This document shows, piece after piece, positions 25,549 through 33,399 of a DNA stretch of 33,835 nt. The position numbers and the translations under genes are program-made. The notes under the pieces were generated by a model, which saw only the letters and a program-made list of their open reading frames with translations, was not told the origin of the DNA and made no database searches. This stretch comes from Colwellia sp. (GTDB taxonomy: Bacteria; Pseudomonadota; Gammaproteobacteria; Enterobacterales; Alteromonadaceae), in assembly GCA_013215465.1 (NCBI GenBank), contig JABSOW010000034.1:1-33835 (forward strand), in the 5' to 3' direction. Numbering within the stretch: the first letter of the stretch is position 1; every line of letters starts with the position of its first letter.

Positions 25549-26559
25549 TTAAGCATCCGCATGCTGCTTAACTCGTTGCCTATATTGCTTAGGAGAAATT
25601 CCCAGTTGTTTATGAAAAATCCGCCTCAGCGAACTTTGACTGCTATACCCTATCCGCTCAGCTATTTGTTCAATACTTAGATTAGTGGTTTCTAATAGAA
25701 GCTTGGTGTTTACAAAGCGTAAACTTTGAAGGTAATCATTTAAGTTAACACCATTTGCTTTTTTAAAGCGCCTAGAAAGTGTTCTTACACTGACCGAATG
25801 CGTTTGTGCTAATGAATCTAAGGTTAAGCGTTGTGAAATATCACGTTGTAACTGACTCTCGACGGCTAAAATAAGACTATCTTGATGATCCGCATGTTCC
25901 TGCACAAAGAGATAAGGTGAGGCATAACTTTGTGAAGCGTCAATTAACATTGTTTTAGCGGCACTTTGGGTCAGTTGCCGGCCTACTTGTTGCTCTGCAA
26001 TTTTCAGTATCACGCCCAGATTAGCTGTCATCGAGCCGGTTGAATAAAGCAGTCCACTTTTTACTAAGAGTTGGTCGGCACAATGGTTGATATCAGGGTA
26101 AAGTTTTTTAAATAACCCTCCTAGCCACCAGGCCGTCGTGGCCTCTTTATCTTTCAAGGCACCAGTTTCTGCGAGTATGAAAACACCGCTGCAATTGCTC
26201 GTAATGACGCAGCCATCATTTATTTTTTGTTTTAGCCAGTTACACTCCTCTTGCAGGCGCTCCAGTGAATCTAGCAAGGTTTTGCTATTAGAATGGTGAA
26301 CTCCCGGAATAATGATTAAGTCGGCTTTAATGTCGTCTGTTAATGCATTATCAGTCAATAAGCGCATCCCGTTGGAACAGCGTATCACCGCCCCTGTTTT
26401 AGAGACTAGCTTACAGTTATAAAGGCTAGCGTCTTCACCCTGCTGCTGTTTCCATAAGGTATTAATGACATTAAAAACATCAAATGGAGATGTCACTCCA
26501 GATGCTTGGCAGCCATCGAAGACTAAACCGACTACGTTAAATATTGGCAGATTTTGCAT
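25549..26559 (-). CDS. GlxA/AraC-type transcriptional regulator (DJ-1/PfpI-like domain + AraC HTH)
   Basis: A 336-aa cytoplasmic regulator. Residues 1-185 form a DJ-1/PfpI-like amidotransferase fold with LIIPGVHHS and the nucleophile-elbow segment TSNCSGVFILAETGAL (the Cys as in this family); in regulators it usually senses a small molecule. Residues ~235-330 hold two helix-turn-helix motifs of the AraC family: LTLDSLAQTHSVSVRTLSRR and LSIEQIAERIGYSSQSSLRR, ending GISPKQYRQRV. It is divergent from the AhpD-like gene at 26649, 89 bp away, so it probably controls that gene. The inducer cannot be told. Confidence 0.9.
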   Translation of the reverse strand: MQNLPIFNVVGLVFDGCQASGVTSPFDVFNVINTLWKQQQGEDASLYNCKLVSKTGAVIRCSNGMRLLTDNALTDDIKADLIIIPGVHHSNSKTLLDSLERLQEECNWLKQKINDGCVITSNCSGVFILAETGALKDKEATTAWWLGGLFKKLYPDINHCADQLLVKSGLLYSTGSMTANLGVILKIAEQQVGRQLTQSAAKTMLIDASQSYASPYLFVQEHADHQDSLILAVESQLQRDISQRLTLDSLAQTHSVSVRTLSRRFKKANGVNLNDYLQSLRFVNTKLLLETTNLSIEQIAERIGYSSQSSLRRIFHKQLGISPKQYRQRVKQHADA

Positions 26560-26648
26560 GGTAAATGGCCTATTTGTGACTGGTTATCGCTGTTTATGCC
26601 CCCTATACTAATCAAAACAAACTACACAATAAAGCTAAGGGAAAATTC
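26560..26648. promoter_or_regulatory. Divergent promoter region, GlxA-type regulator / AhpD-like gene
   Basis: 89 bp between two divergent start codons must hold both promoters and probably the AraC-type binding site. TATACTAATC at about 26604 is a reasonable -10 candidate for the rightward gene. AAGGG before the rightward ATG is its ribosome binding site. Confidence 0.45.
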
Positions 26649-27221
26649 ATGAGTGATCAAAAGATAAGTCGTTACCCGGTACCAAAACTTGAAGACCTTG
26701 CTGACGATATTCGTAATCGTATATTGGCGGTGCAAGAAAAAGCAGGGTTTATCCCCAATGTATTTTTAACATTAGCCTATAGACCGGCTGAATTCAGGGC
26801 ATTTTTTGCTTATCACGATGCTATTATGGAAAGAGAAGGCAGCACACTGACGCCAGCCGAAAAAGAAATGATTATTGTTGCAACAAGTTCTGAAAATGGT
26901 TGCCAATATTGTGTGGTAGCGCATGGGGCTTTATTACGTATCTTCTCAAAAGAACCGTTACTTGCCGACCAAATAGCCATTAATTACCTGCATGCACCCT
27001 TAAGTGAGCGTCAAAAAGTGATGCTTAAATTTGCACTAAAATTATCACGCACACCTGAATTGGTAGTAGAAGCTGATTTTGCAGAGTTAAAACAACAGGG
27101 TTATAACGAAGACGATATTTTAGATATCACTGGTATTACAGCCTTCTTTGGTTTGTCTAATCGCATGGCGATTGTAATGTCGATGCAAGCAAATGCCGAA
27201 TTTTATACGATGGCTAGATAG
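26649..27221 (+). CDS. AhpD-like / carboxymuconolactone decarboxylase family protein
   Basis: A 190-aa soluble protein of the peroxidase-related CMD family. The redox motif is CQYCVVAH (C-x-x-C followed by H, residues 78-85), as in AhpD-type enzymes that reduce alkyl hydroperoxides. It is preceded by LTPAEKEMIIVATSSENG, and followed by a second helical half with LSERQKVMLKFALKLSRTPE and DILDITGITAFFGLSNRMA, typical of the all-helical fold. The divergent GlxA-type regulator gives a simple regulator-enzyme pair. The substrate is unknown. Confidence 0.87.
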   Translation: MSDQKISRYPVPKLEDLADDIRNRILAVQEKAGFIPNVFLTLAYRPAEFRAFFAYHDAIMEREGSTLTPAEKEMIIVATSSENGCQYCVVAHGALLRIFSKEPLLADQIAINYLHAPLSERQKVMLKFALKLSRTPELVVEADFAELKQQGYNEDDILDITGITAFFGLSNRMAIVMSMQANAEFYTMAR

Positions 27222-27367
27222 TATAAAAGTATAAAAGGGGTCAGAGTCTGGCGAATCCCCACAAAATACATAATAAAAACAATAGATTGATATGAAATAA
27301 AGTGAACTTTCATGACATTTGGTGATCAGATCTATCGCCAAACAAAAATAACAACCAAGGAATAGTC
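27222..27367. other. Spacer with a GGGTCAGAGTC copy and an imperfect palindrome
   Basis: TATAAAAGGGGTCAGAGTC at 27230-27248 is a third + strand copy of the dispersed repeat end. TTGGTGATCAGATCTATCGCCAA (27319-27341) is an imperfect palindrome just before the transposase fragment at 27368 and may be part of that element's end. Confidence 0.55.
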
Positions 27368-27505
27368 ATGAAAGCCAAATCATTTTTATCAAAAATGCTT
27401 CTCAATGTCACGCCCTCAATGCATAAAACTCGCCGTTTAAGTTTATTTTCCGCAATTGAAAGTGCTATTAATAAAACAAGAAAAACAAGAAGACACCCCT
27501 CTTAA
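27368..27505 (+). pseudogene. N-terminal fragment of an IS4-like transposase
   Basis: A 45-codon frame starts MKAKSFLSKMLLNVTPSMHK and continues TRRLSLFSAIESAI, which resembles the N-terminus of IS4-family transposases common in Alteromonadales (basic start, MHK.R...LF.A.E). After NK it becomes basic low-complexity (TRKTRRHPS) and stops. The rest of the transposase is gone. AAGGAA precedes the ATG as ribosome binding site. It could instead be a small unrelated protein. Confidence 0.45.
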
Positions 27506-27690
27506 ATTACTCCATAAAAATTACTACAAAGCATTCAATATTTATTATTAACATCTTCCTGCTATTTGGTTTTTTTATGTTAACTAACATGAATTATTGG
27601 AGAGTAATGAAGAAATAAGGTATTTAGTGATTTTAAGGCATTGTTACGCTTTAATACTCACCAAATAGGCTAAGTTGTTATGATGTTGCG
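27506..27690. other. Spacer downstream of the IS fragment and transposase copy 2
   Basis: 185 bp, AT-rich. No gene, strong hairpin or known repeat recognised. Confidence 0.4.
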
Positions 27691-28665
27691 CTAAGAAAAT
27701 AGCTTTTGGCAAATAGACACTGCCGCGCGTTTTTTAATGTGTTGATGCTGACAGAATTTCGTTAATGCTTCGGGATTACCGACAGCGCCATGAAACACTT
27801 TTCTAAATTGTGTGGTTAATACTAACCAGTTTTTCGGACTTATACCTAAACGGCTTAGTATTTCAGGTTGATTTTTTTCAATATTACCGCGTTTATCGGC
27901 CCTAATGCAACGACCCGTTAAATCAACCAACTGGATATAGTCACATAATTTAAACGGCAAGCCTTTAGGCATGTTATTTCTTGGATTACCGATAAATGCC
28001 AGTAATTGTGGCGCTTGTTTCCCCTTAATCGCTGATTTTATTCGACGTTGAATGCTAGTGTAGCTGGATGTTTCTGGGGTTTTAGCCATCTTAGCTCTGA
28101 TTGGGTTTAAATCGACATAAGCCATACATGCAATTAAAGCGGCTTCATCAAGCAAGGCTTGAGATTTAAAACGTCCTTCCCAAAACCTGCCGGTACACTT
28201 ATCTTCTCGATTGGCTTGTTTAGCGATAGTTTCATTTAAAATGCGCATAAACCAACTGATATCCATCAAACGCTGGCGATAAACCTTGGCAGTTTCTTCT
28301 ACGGCCTGTTGCAACGTTTCAATAAGTGGCTCACCACGCAAATATTGCTGGGTTAGCAAGGTGCCCTTAAATAACCGATGCCAACGGGTAATCACTTCAT
28401 TCATTGTCCATGACGTAGCTTGATGCTCATCTATGAATAATACCAAATGAGTATGATTACTCATTACTGCATAAGCACATACCTCTATTGCAAAAACATC
28501 ACTTAATGCATGTAATTTATCGGCTACCCAAGCACGCCTATGCTCATAACTTTGTCCTGTGTGTTTATCTTCACCACAAAGAAATGCCCGCCGCACACAA
28601 CGAGACACACAATGATAGTAAGGCGTATCAACTAAGCTTATTTGCTGTTTTCTTGCAGTGGCCAT
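27691..28665 (-). CDS. Y1/REP-associated transposase-like protein, copy 2
   Basis: 324 aa, the same length as copy 1 at 17719-18693 and about two-thirds identical by eye across the whole length, so the pair are diverged paralogues and not a recent duplication. It has YYHCVSRCVRRAFLCG, the HUH motif in YAVMSNHTHLVLF, and TGRFWEGRFKSQALLDEAAL. The usual catalytic tyrosine position again lacks Tyr (LNETIAKQAN), while the upstream VYRQRL tyrosine is conserved in both. It is on the minus strand, facing copy 1; together they bound about 10 kb of accessory genes. AATAGCAGACACCCACCT lies about 70-90 bp upstream of its start. Confidence 0.85.
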   Translation of the reverse strand: MATARKQQISLVDTPYYHCVSRCVRRAFLCGEDKHTGQSYEHRRAWVADKLHALSDVFAIEVCAYAVMSNHTHLVLFIDEHQATSWTMNEVITRWHRLFKGTLLTQQYLRGEPLIETLQQAVEETAKVYRQRLMDISWFMRILNETIAKQANREDKCTGRFWEGRFKSQALLDEAALIACMAYVDLNPIRAKMAKTPETSSYTSIQRRIKSAIKGKQAPQLLAFIGNPRNNMPKGLPFKLCDYIQLVDLTGRCIRADKRGNIEKNQPEILSRLGISPKNWLVLTTQFRKVFHGAVGNPEALTKFCQHQHIKKRAAVSICQKLFS

Positions 28666-29045
28666 AATAACCTCAAAGGAACTTTAGTGATTGTTATTTG
28701 AGCATAGCCGATACCATTCATTATTACCATTTAGGTGGGTGTCTGCTATTTTTGTGCTATTTTTAACCACAATGTAACAATCCCCATAGTAAACATCTAG
28801 TTCTCGCGGTTTCCACTATGGAGCTTTGTTCGACACCAGCCTGACTAGGATTGTGGGTGATTCTTTGCTTGAGATTGGCGGCTGGTAACTAACAAACCTA
28901 AACATAGTTGCCGTTAGCAAAAATACTTACAATGGCTCATGTGAGCGAGCAAGAGACAATTACATAGGTTAGCGGCAAGTTTACCCTTTTCTCTATCGAA
29001 GGCGTTTAATTTTATTCGGACACCCCTAAAGGCAGGGCTAATTGA
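28666..29045. other. 380-bp spacer with the transposase-linked AATAGCAGACACCC motif
   Basis: The motif is on the minus strand at 28733-28753 (AGGTGGGTGTCTGCTATTTTT on the + strand). CGGACACCCCTAAAGGCAGG near 29018 is a partial second copy of the GACACCC part. The middle, 28800-29000, has no recognised gene; it may be debris of a mobile element but I could not identify one. Confidence 0.45.
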
Positions 29046-29930
29046 TCATTTTGTTTTTTTAGCTTGAGCAATGAAATCGTTTAAGTAGTCAATATGCTGG
29101 TCGGTTTTGCGAATACCTACAAAGATCTGTTTACCAATCCCTTTCTCTCCAAAACGAATACTCTTGATAGGCATTGATTTTGAGTACTCATCTACTAGCC
29201 AGCCAGGTAAGGCACAAACACCTCGACCAGCGGCGACCATCTGTAACATGATCTCAGTTGTTTCAATGTGTTTGTGTTTCTTTACTGAACACTTTGCTGG
29301 ATTAAGAAATTGACTAAAAATATCGAGCCTCAGGGGCTCAACAGGGTAACTAAACAGTACTTCTTCGCTTAGTTGCTCGGGTAATACAAAATTTTGCTTT
29401 GCAAGTTTGTGAGACTCGGAAACTACGAGTCTATGTTCATAGTCAAAAACGGGTATGTAGTCTATTTTAGGTTTAAAGAGCGGGTCTGGTGTAATAAGTA
29501 CATCTATTTCGTAGCTAAGTAATGCGCCTAAAGCTCCAAACTGGAACTCCTGCTTCACGTCCATATCAATGTCTGGCCACTGCTCTAGATAAGGCTGAAT
29601 TACTCTCAGTAGCCATTGATAACAAGGATGGCACTCCATTCCAATTCGTAGCGACCCCATTTCACCTTTTGCAATCTGATTCAGTAATAATTCCGCGTGT
29701 AAAAACTGAGGCAATACTCTATTAGCAAGCGTTTGAATGCGTTCTCCAGCAGCAGTAAGACGCAAGTTTCGACCGTCTTTTTTCCATATCGGAGTAGCAA
29801 CTTGGCCTTCTAATTTTTTGATACTGTGACTTAACGCAGATTGGGTTAAGTGCAACGAATCAGCAGCTTTAGTCAGGGTTCCATGCTCTTTTATTGCAGT
29901 TAGTATTTCTAAATGAATCCTCTCCAACAC
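29046..29930 (-). CDS. metR: LysR-type regulator, MetR-like
   Basis: A 294-aa LysR-type activator. The N-terminal winged helix (about 1-60) reads AIKEHGTLTKAADSLHLTQS and SHSIKKLE. The effector domain carries IGMECHPCYQWL (about 98-109) and the segment LLITPDP/ITPDPLF, then SYPVEPLRLDIFSQFLNPA and LQMVAAGRGVCALPGWLV, all close to E. coli MetR, which uses homocysteine as coactivator. A perfect TGAAN5TTCA box 30 bp upstream of the start suggests autoregulation. The mesX-mesD genes on the same strand make it their likely activator. It is the last gene of the methionine locus, separated from the exporter by 235 bp. Confidence 0.88.
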   Translation of the reverse strand: MLERIHLEILTAIKEHGTLTKAADSLHLTQSALSHSIKKLEGQVATPIWKKDGRNLRLTAAGERIQTLANRVLPQFLHAELLLNQIAKGEMGSLRIGMECHPCYQWLLRVIQPYLEQWPDIDMDVKQEFQFGALGALLSYEIDVLITPDPLFKPKIDYIPVFDYEHRLVVSESHKLAKQNFVLPEQLSEEVLFSYPVEPLRLDIFSQFLNPAKCSVKKHKHIETTEIMLQMVAAGRGVCALPGWLVDEYSKSMPIKSIRFGEKGIGKQIFVGIRKTDQHIDYLNDFIAQAKKTK

Positions 29931-29959
29931 CTGTTAATTCCTATCTTTAGCTTTAATGA

Positions 29960-29972
29960 TGAACTACATTCA
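29960..29972. promoter_or_regulatory. MetR box upstream of metR
   Basis: TGAACTACATTCA fits the MetR consensus TGAANNNNNTTCA exactly. It ends 30 bp upstream of the metR start codon, where binding would block or control transcription. The rest of the 29931-30165 spacer holds an inverted repeat AGCATG / CATGCT near 30059-30076 and no gene. Confidence 0.65.
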
Positions 29973-30165
29973 TTGTATCAATCAAACAAGTTTATTTACA
30001 ATTAGAATAGGAATAAATAATTACGACAATACGTTATCTTGGGTTTTGCCAGAATCGAGCATGCTGGGACATGCTTGAGCTGTTGTTTTACTTAAAGACC
30101 TAACAACGGAGGCTGCAGTTGCCCCTTAATTTTTACTGTTCAACCACAATTAACAGGAATAAAAC

Positions 30166-30996
30166 CTATAAGAAAAGTTGCACCAGCATACGTAAGCCAG
30201 TAAATAGTAATACCAAGGCAAAGATCTTTTTCAATTTTACCGCATCTAATTTTGCTGCCAGTGATGCCCCTACAGGTGCGAATAATACCGTTAGCGGCAC
30301 AATACAAGTGAAGGCAAATAGATTGACCAAGCCAAATGTACCAGCGGGAGCATCGGTTGGAGTACTGCCCAATGTCAACATTATTAGCGCACCCGGCAAC
30401 GATATGATTAACCCTATTGCCGCAGCTGTGCCAATGGCCTTGTGGGCGGGATAGTTATATAGGGTGAGTAGTGGCACCGAGATAGTGCCGCCGCCGATCC
30501 CCACCATAGAACTGAAAAAGCCAATGCATGCCCCCATAACCGTTTGTCCTGTTGTATTAGGCAGTTTTTGGTACAGAGCGGATTTTCCCGTTCGAAGCAG
30601 CATGTTTAGTGCCGATAAAACCGCTATCACCCCAAACAACATAGTAAGCATAGACCCTTCAACGCGAGTCACTAACCAGCTACCAACCAATACCCCCATA
30701 AGAATAAATACAGCCCAACGTTTGAGCAGGTCAAAATCCACATTACCTTTTTGATTGTGAGAACGAATTGAGCTAATAGACGTTGGTACTATGGTGGCCA
30801 GTGAGGTTGCTGTCGCAATTAGCATCGCAGACTCGGGTGATACGCCAAAGCTCTGGAACAAGAAAAATAGCACAGGTACGATTACGATACCGCCACCTAC
30901 GCCTAACAAGCCAGCTAAAATTCCTGCGAATACACCTGTGGCAACTAATGCCAAAATGGTAGAGATATTATTTGTTATAAATTCAATGATATTCAT
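30166..30996 (-). CDS. TauE/SafE (TSUP) family membrane transporter
   Basis: A 276-aa inner-membrane protein with about eight transmembrane segments. The two internal repeats each start with the family pattern: GVFAGILAGLLGVGGGIVIVP (about 20-40) and a second GFFSSMVGIGGGTISVPLL in the middle. TSUP proteins export or import sulfonates, sulfite, thiosulfate or related anions. Its place downstream of mesD and upstream of metR on the same strand suggests a sulfur-linked substrate, perhaps a by-product of methionine synthesis. That is inference from context. A 266-bp repeat element separates it from mesD, so cotranscription is uncertain. Confidence 0.88.
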   Translation of the reverse strand: MNIIEFITNNISTILALVATGVFAGILAGLLGVGGGIVIVPVLFFLFQSFGVSPESAMLIATATSLATIVPTSISSIRSHNQKGNVDFDLLKRWAVFILMGVLVGSWLVTRVEGSMLTMLFGVIAVLSALNMLLRTGKSALYQKLPNTTGQTVMGACIGFFSSMVGIGGGTISVPLLTLYNYPAHKAIGTAAAIGLIISLPGALIMLTLGSTPTDAPAGTFGLVNLFAFTCIVPLTVLFAPVGASLAAKLDAVKLKKIFALVLLFTGLRMLVQLFL

Positions 30997-31033
30997 TAAC
31001 TACTACTTCTATTTTTAATAACGGCAAAGATCT

Positions 31034-31299
31034 TATACCCATCACACTTCAAGGTGCAGGTTTCAGCAAGTCGAGAAAGGGTTAGGTACAAGGCATTGAT
31101 TGAAGAGAATAGTTATTCTATTGTTTCAACCAATAACGCCGTAGATGACCCTTTATCGCCTTGCCCTACGGGAGCTAAGCTAGAAAGCCAGTTCAGCGTT
31201 GCGATACTTGGTAAGGGAACAACCATTACCTTCGTATCGCGCCTTGAACTGATTTCCTAGCTTCGCTCTGAAACTGCATCTTGAGGTATGATGGGTATA
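31034..31299. mobile_element. MITE-like element with 32-bp terminal inverted repeats
   Basis: The left end TATACCCATCACACTTCAAG (continuing GTGCAGGTTTCAG to 31066) is an imperfect inverted copy of the right end 31268-31299 (CTGAAACTGCATCTTGAGGT then ATGATGGGTATA); about 28 of 32 positions pair. Inside, 31178-31262 is a second long imperfect hairpin (AGCTAGAAAGCCAGTTCAG against CTGATTTCCTAGCT). TA flanks both ends, fitting TA target duplication. There is no coding capacity beyond a chance 68-codon frame, so it is non-autonomous. It lies between mesD and the exporter gene. Confidence 0.8.
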
Positions 31300-31305
31300 T
31301 ATTGG

Positions 31306-32355
31306 TTAGCTACTGGTAGAGAGTTCTCTTCTCACTATTTCTACGCCTGCAGTTAAAGCATTGAGCTTGCCTCTTGCCACTTGATGAGATAAAGGTGCCA
31401 TGCCACAGTTGGTAGAAGGATAGAGCTTGTCGGCATCTACAAATTTAAGTGCTTTTCGTAGGGTATCTGCTACTTCCTCAGGTGTTTCAATGGTATCTGA
31501 TGCAACGTCAATGGCACCTACCATCACTTTTTTACCTCGAATAAGTTCAAGTAACTCCATTGGAACATGAGAGTTGTGACATTCTAGTGAGATAATATCG
31601 ATATTAGATTTTTGCAGTTTGGGAAAAGCTTCTTCATATTGTCGCCACTCAGACCCCAACGTTTTTTTCCAATCTGTATTGGCTTTGATGCCATAGCCAT
31701 AGCAAATATGTACCGCCGTTTCACACTTAAGCCCTTCAATTGCTCTCTCTAAACAAGCAATACCCCAATCATTAACCTCATCAAAAAACACATTAAATGC
31801 AGGCTCATCAAATTGGATAATATCAACACCAGCCGCCTCTAACTCTTTGGCTTCTTGATTAAGGATTTTGGCAAATTCCCAGGCTAGTTTTTCGCGACTT
31901 TTATAATGATCATCATAAAGCGTATCTATCATCGTCATGGGACCAGGCAGGGCCCATTTAATAGGTTGCTTGGTTTGCTGACGTAAAAACTTGGCATCTT
32001 CAACAAAAACTGGCTTTTGGCGACTAACCGGGCCAACGACCGTTGGTACACTTGCCTCATAACGATCACGAATTTTAACGGTCTTACGTTTCTCAAAATC
32101 AACTCCGTTGAGGTGCTCAAGAAAGGTAGTGACAAAGTGTTGGCGGGTTTGCTCGCCATCACTGACAATATCAATACCTGCTTGTTGTTGATCCTGCAAT
32201 GACAAACGTAACGCATCGTGTTTGCCTGCAATTAATTCTTCACCTTGTAATTTCCATGGTGACCAAAGTGTCTCAGGTTGTGCAAGCCAAGCCGGTTTAG
32301 GTAAACTGCCTGCAGTTGAAGTAGGTAATAATGTTTTAAGAATATTAGTTTTCAT
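31306..32355 (-). CDS. mesD: Folate-independent methionine synthase MesD (MetE catalytic-domain protein)
   Basis: A 349-aa protein matching only the C-terminal catalytic half of MetE. The zinc ligands are all present: H216 and C218 in VHICYGYG, E258 in ISLECHNSH and C317 in STNCGMAPLSHQ. The N-terminal half that helps bind polyglutamyl-folate is missing. Together with an adjacent DUF1852 gene this is the signature of MesD, described by Price and colleagues as a folate-independent methionine synthase that needs MesX and oxygen; the natural methyl donor is not settled. It follows mesX by 66 bp on the same strand. An alternative would be a corrinoid- or betaine-type methyltransferase, but the zinc-site spacing and neighbour favour MesD. 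Confidence 0.88.
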   Translation of the reverse strand: MKTNILKTLLPTSTAGSLPKPAWLAQPETLWSPWKLQGEELIAGKHDALRLSLQDQQQAGIDIVSDGEQTRQHFVTTFLEHLNGVDFEKRKTVKIRDRYEASVPTVVGPVSRQKPVFVEDAKFLRQQTKQPIKWALPGPMTMIDTLYDDHYKSREKLAWEFAKILNQEAKELEAAGVDIIQFDEPAFNVFFDEVNDWGIACLERAIEGLKCETAVHICYGYGIKANTDWKKTLGSEWRQYEEAFPKLQKSNIDIISLECHNSHVPMELLELIRGKKVMVGAIDVASDTIETPEEVADTLRKALKFVDADKLYPSTNCGMAPLSHQVARGKLNALTAGVEIVRRELSTSS

Positions 32356-32421
32356 AATAGATGATGCCGTATTTTTGGTTTAACTTTTGAAGGTAGCTTG
32401 TAACTTAGTTATTGAGTCTAG

Positions 32422-33399
32422 CTATTGAACGTAACTAGCAGACCATTGCTCAAGAACAGCTTGATAGGGTTTGATGAAGTGCTCTTCAGCAAATTTTCCT
32501 TGCTGATTAGCCAACTGGCTACGCTCTGCTCGATCATAAACAATTTGAGTTAATGAATGATCCAGGTTCTTCAAGTTTGGTTGATAGGATTTTCCTGCAA
32601 CAGCATTTGCATTATAAATCTCAGGTCGGTAAATTTTTTGAAAGGTTCCCATTGTGCTAATGGTACTTATAAGTTCAAGGCTAGTGTAATCATTCAGTAA
32701 ATCACCAAAGAAATAAAAGGCCAAAGGCGCAACACTATTTGGCGGCATAAAATAACGAACCTGTAAGCCCATTTTTTTGAAATACTGCTCAGTCAAAGAA
32801 GATTCATTTGGCTGGTATTCAACGCCCAATACAGGGTGCTGATTTTCAGTTCGATGGTAAGTTTTGTTATCGGAAACACTGAGACATATAACCGGTGTTT
32901 TCTTAAAGTTTTGTTTGTAAGTGTCTGAATTAACAAAAGACTGAAAAATTTTCCCATGCAGTTCGCCAAAGTTATCTGGAATGCTAAACTGAGCCTGCCC
33001 CTTATTATGAGCTTGCAGTAATACGCTAAAATCATAATCTCGCACATAAGAGGAAAAATTATTCCCAACAATGCCTTCAATGCGCTGGTTCGTTTTATGA
33101 TCAACAATATTCGTTTTCAATATTTCAATCGATGGGAATGCTTGACCACTACCTTCAATATCTATATCAACCGAAATGATTTCAAGTTCAACAGAATAAC
33201 GCTCACCTTTGGAATTATCCCAATGCGCTAGGGCATTAAAACTATTGTCGATCATCTTTAACGCGTTGCGCAAGTTCGCTTGACGGTAGCTTCCTCTGGC
33301 CAAATTAGCAAAATTGGTTGTGATACGCGTATTGTCTGAAGGGTGATAATTTTCATCGAGACCAATGCTCTTAATAGTAAATGTAAAGTCTTTATTCAT
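32422..33399 (-). CDS. mesX: MesX (DUF1852), partner of MesD
   Basis: A 325-aa soluble protein of family DUF1852. The start MNKDFTFTIKSIGLDENYHP, the SDNTRITTNFANLARG segment and the C-terminal SLTQIVYDRAERSQLANQQG are recognisable from that family. MesX is required, with oxygen, for the MesD methionine synthase, and has been suggested to act as an oxygenase that helps supply the methyl group; the reaction is not established. It is the first gene of the minus-strand run mesX-mesD. A MetR-like box lies about 245 bp upstream of its start. Confidence 0.87.
   Translation of the reverse strand: MNKDFTFTIKSIGLDENYHPSDNTRITTNFANLARGSYRQANLRNALKMIDNSFNALAHWDNSKGERYSVELEIISVDIDIEGSGQAFPSIEILKTNIVDHKTNQRIEGIVGNNFSSYVRDYDFSVLLQAHNKGQAQFSIPDNFGELHGKIFQSFVNSDTYKQNFKKTPVICLSVSDNKTYHRTENQHPVLGVEYQPNESSLTEQYFKKMGLQVRYFMPPNSVAPLAFYFFGDLLNDYTSLELISTISTMGTFQKIYRPEIYNANAVAGKSYQPNLKNLDHSLTQIVYDRAERSQLANQQGKFAEEHFIKPYQAVLEQWSASYVQ

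Noticed and set aside
18748..28867. Shared TTGTGGGTGAaaTCTTTG-like words at 18753 and 28852
   Set aside because: Too short and flanked by unrelated sequence; the positions relative to the two transposases differ, so chance or old debris is as likely.
31054..31260. 68-codon frame inside the inverted-repeat element
   Set aside because: It lies in palindromic non-coding DNA, has no ribosome binding site and no resemblance to a protein family.
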